Part shown: positions 5,597-6,003 of the stretch, piece by piece | How positions within the stretch are numbered: position 1 is the first letter of the stretch | Layout of the letters: each line of letters starts with the position of its first letter | Assembly (NCBI GenBank): GCA_002299195.1 | Contig: DBOA01000152.1 | Coordinates: forward strand, 1-6,003 | Origin: Sphingomonadales bacterium UBA658 | GTDB taxonomy: Bacteria > Pseudomonadota > Alphaproteobacteria > Sphingomonadales > Sphingomonadaceae | Reading direction: 5' to 3' | Length of the DNA: 6,003 bases | Notes under the pieces: generated by a model | What the model was told of the DNA's origin: nothing | The model's input: the letters and a program-made list of their open reading frames with translations, nothing else | Database searches by the model: none | Translations under genes and position numbers: made by a program

Positions 5597-6003
5597 ATGA
5601 ACGTTCCGATATCGATACCCGAGCGCCCCGTGCGCGAACGCAAGCCGGATTGGATCCGCGTCAAGGCGCCTACTGGCGCTGGTTTCAATGAAACCCGCAA
5701 GTTGATGCGGGACTTGAATTTGAACACCGTGTGCGAAGAGGCGGCTTGCCCAAATATCGGGGAATGTTGGACCAAAAAGCACGCAACGGTCATGATCCTG
5801 GGTGATGTGTGCACGCGGGCATGTGCCTTTTGCAACGTCAAAACCGGAATGCCGCGCGCGGTGGATCCCTTAGAACCCGAGCATGTGGCGATTGCTGCCG
5901 CGAAAATGGGCCTTGAACATATCGTCATTACATCGGTTGATCGTGACGATTTGCCCGACGGTGGCGCCAGCCAGTTTGTGAAAGTGATCGAAGCGCTGCG
6001 CCG
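5597..6003 (+). CDS. lipA: lipoyl synthase LipA (3' end beyond window)
   Basis: The first 135 codons are visible, and the gene continues past the right edge (family length about 300-320). Both cysteine motifs are complete. The auxiliary [4Fe-4S] cluster motif is C-x4-C-x5-C at Cys46, Cys51, Cys57 (CEEAACPNIGEC). The radical-SAM motif is C-x3-C-x2-C at Cys72, Cys76, Cys79 (CTRACAFC). The RKPDWIRVKAP entry, RKLMRDLNLNTVCEEA and HIVITSVDRDDLPDGGA blocks are all typical. The enzyme inserts two sulfurs into protein-bound octanoyl groups to make lipoyl cofactor for pyruvate and 2-oxoglutarate dehydrogenases and glycine cleavage. The start at 5597 gives the usual N-terminus but has no Shine-Dalgarno at normal distance. 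The only in-frame alternative nearby is TTG at 5570. Divergent from sbtA with an 81-base gap. Confidence 0.96.
   Translation, partial: MNVPISIPERPVRERKPDWIRVKAPTGAGFNETRKLMRDLNLNTVCEEAACPNIGECWTKKHATVMILGDVCTRACAFCNVKTGMPRAVDPLEPEHVAIAAAKMGLEHIVITSVDRDDLPDGGASQFVKVIEALR

Noticed and set aside
5519..5782. N-terminal extension of sbtA up to an ATG at 5782
   Set aside because: It would run antisense through the conserved start of lipA, has no membrane or family character, and a ribosome binding site sits just before the internal ATG pair at 5518/5515.
5584..5928. 114-codon minus-strand frame opposite lipA
   Set aside because: It is a shadow of lipA, whose frame carries both conserved cysteine motifs.
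1..6003. Mobile element, CRISPR array, toxin-antitoxin or defence system
   Set aside because: No transposase, integrase, regularly spaced repeat, or small toxin/antitoxin-like pair was found; all the space is taken by recognised genes.

Overview
The window reads as ordinary chromosomal DNA of a moderately GC-rich proteobacterium. The best guess is an alphaproteobacterium of the Sphingomonadales. This rests on the character of the EttA and LipA proteins and on overall composition, not on a search. Nearly every base is coding. No tRNA, rRNA, insertion sequence, CRISPR array or phage-like gene was seen, and no stretch over 300 bases lacks a gene.

Layout from left to right: (1) positions 1-1121, minus strand, an exported M28-family zinc peptidase resembling carboxypeptidase Q, with its C-terminus beyond the left edge; (2) a 114-base divergent intergenic region; (3) 1236-2915, plus strand, ettA, a ribosome-associated ABC-F ATPase; (4) a convergent intergenic region at 2916-2997 with a long GC-rich hairpin, probably a shared terminator; (5) 2998-5515, minus strand, a tightly packed four-gene operon; (6) a short divergent region; (7) 5597 to the right edge, plus strand, the first 135 codons of lipA, lipoyl synthase.

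The operon is the notable part. In transcription order it encodes an SbtA-type sodium/bicarbonate symporter, an SbtB-type PII-like regulator, a cytosolic beta-class carbonic anhydrase, and a pyridoxamine-phosphate-oxidase-like FMN-binding protein. The junctions are 3-base gap, TAATG overlap and ATGA overlap, so co-translation is very likely. SbtA/SbtB are best known from the cyanobacterial CO2-concentrating mechanism, where SbtB binds adenyl nucleotides and controls SbtA. Here the pair is joined to a soluble carbonic anhydrase with no RuBisCO or carboxysome gene in view. The likely job is bicarbonate uptake plus CO2/HCO3- interconversion for carboxylases or pH balance, rather than CO2 fixation. 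Both proteins also look pared down: this SbtB ends before the CGPxGC tail known from cyanobacterial forms, and this SbtA has a very short central cytosolic loop.

The other genes are housekeeping genes with intact catalytic motifs.
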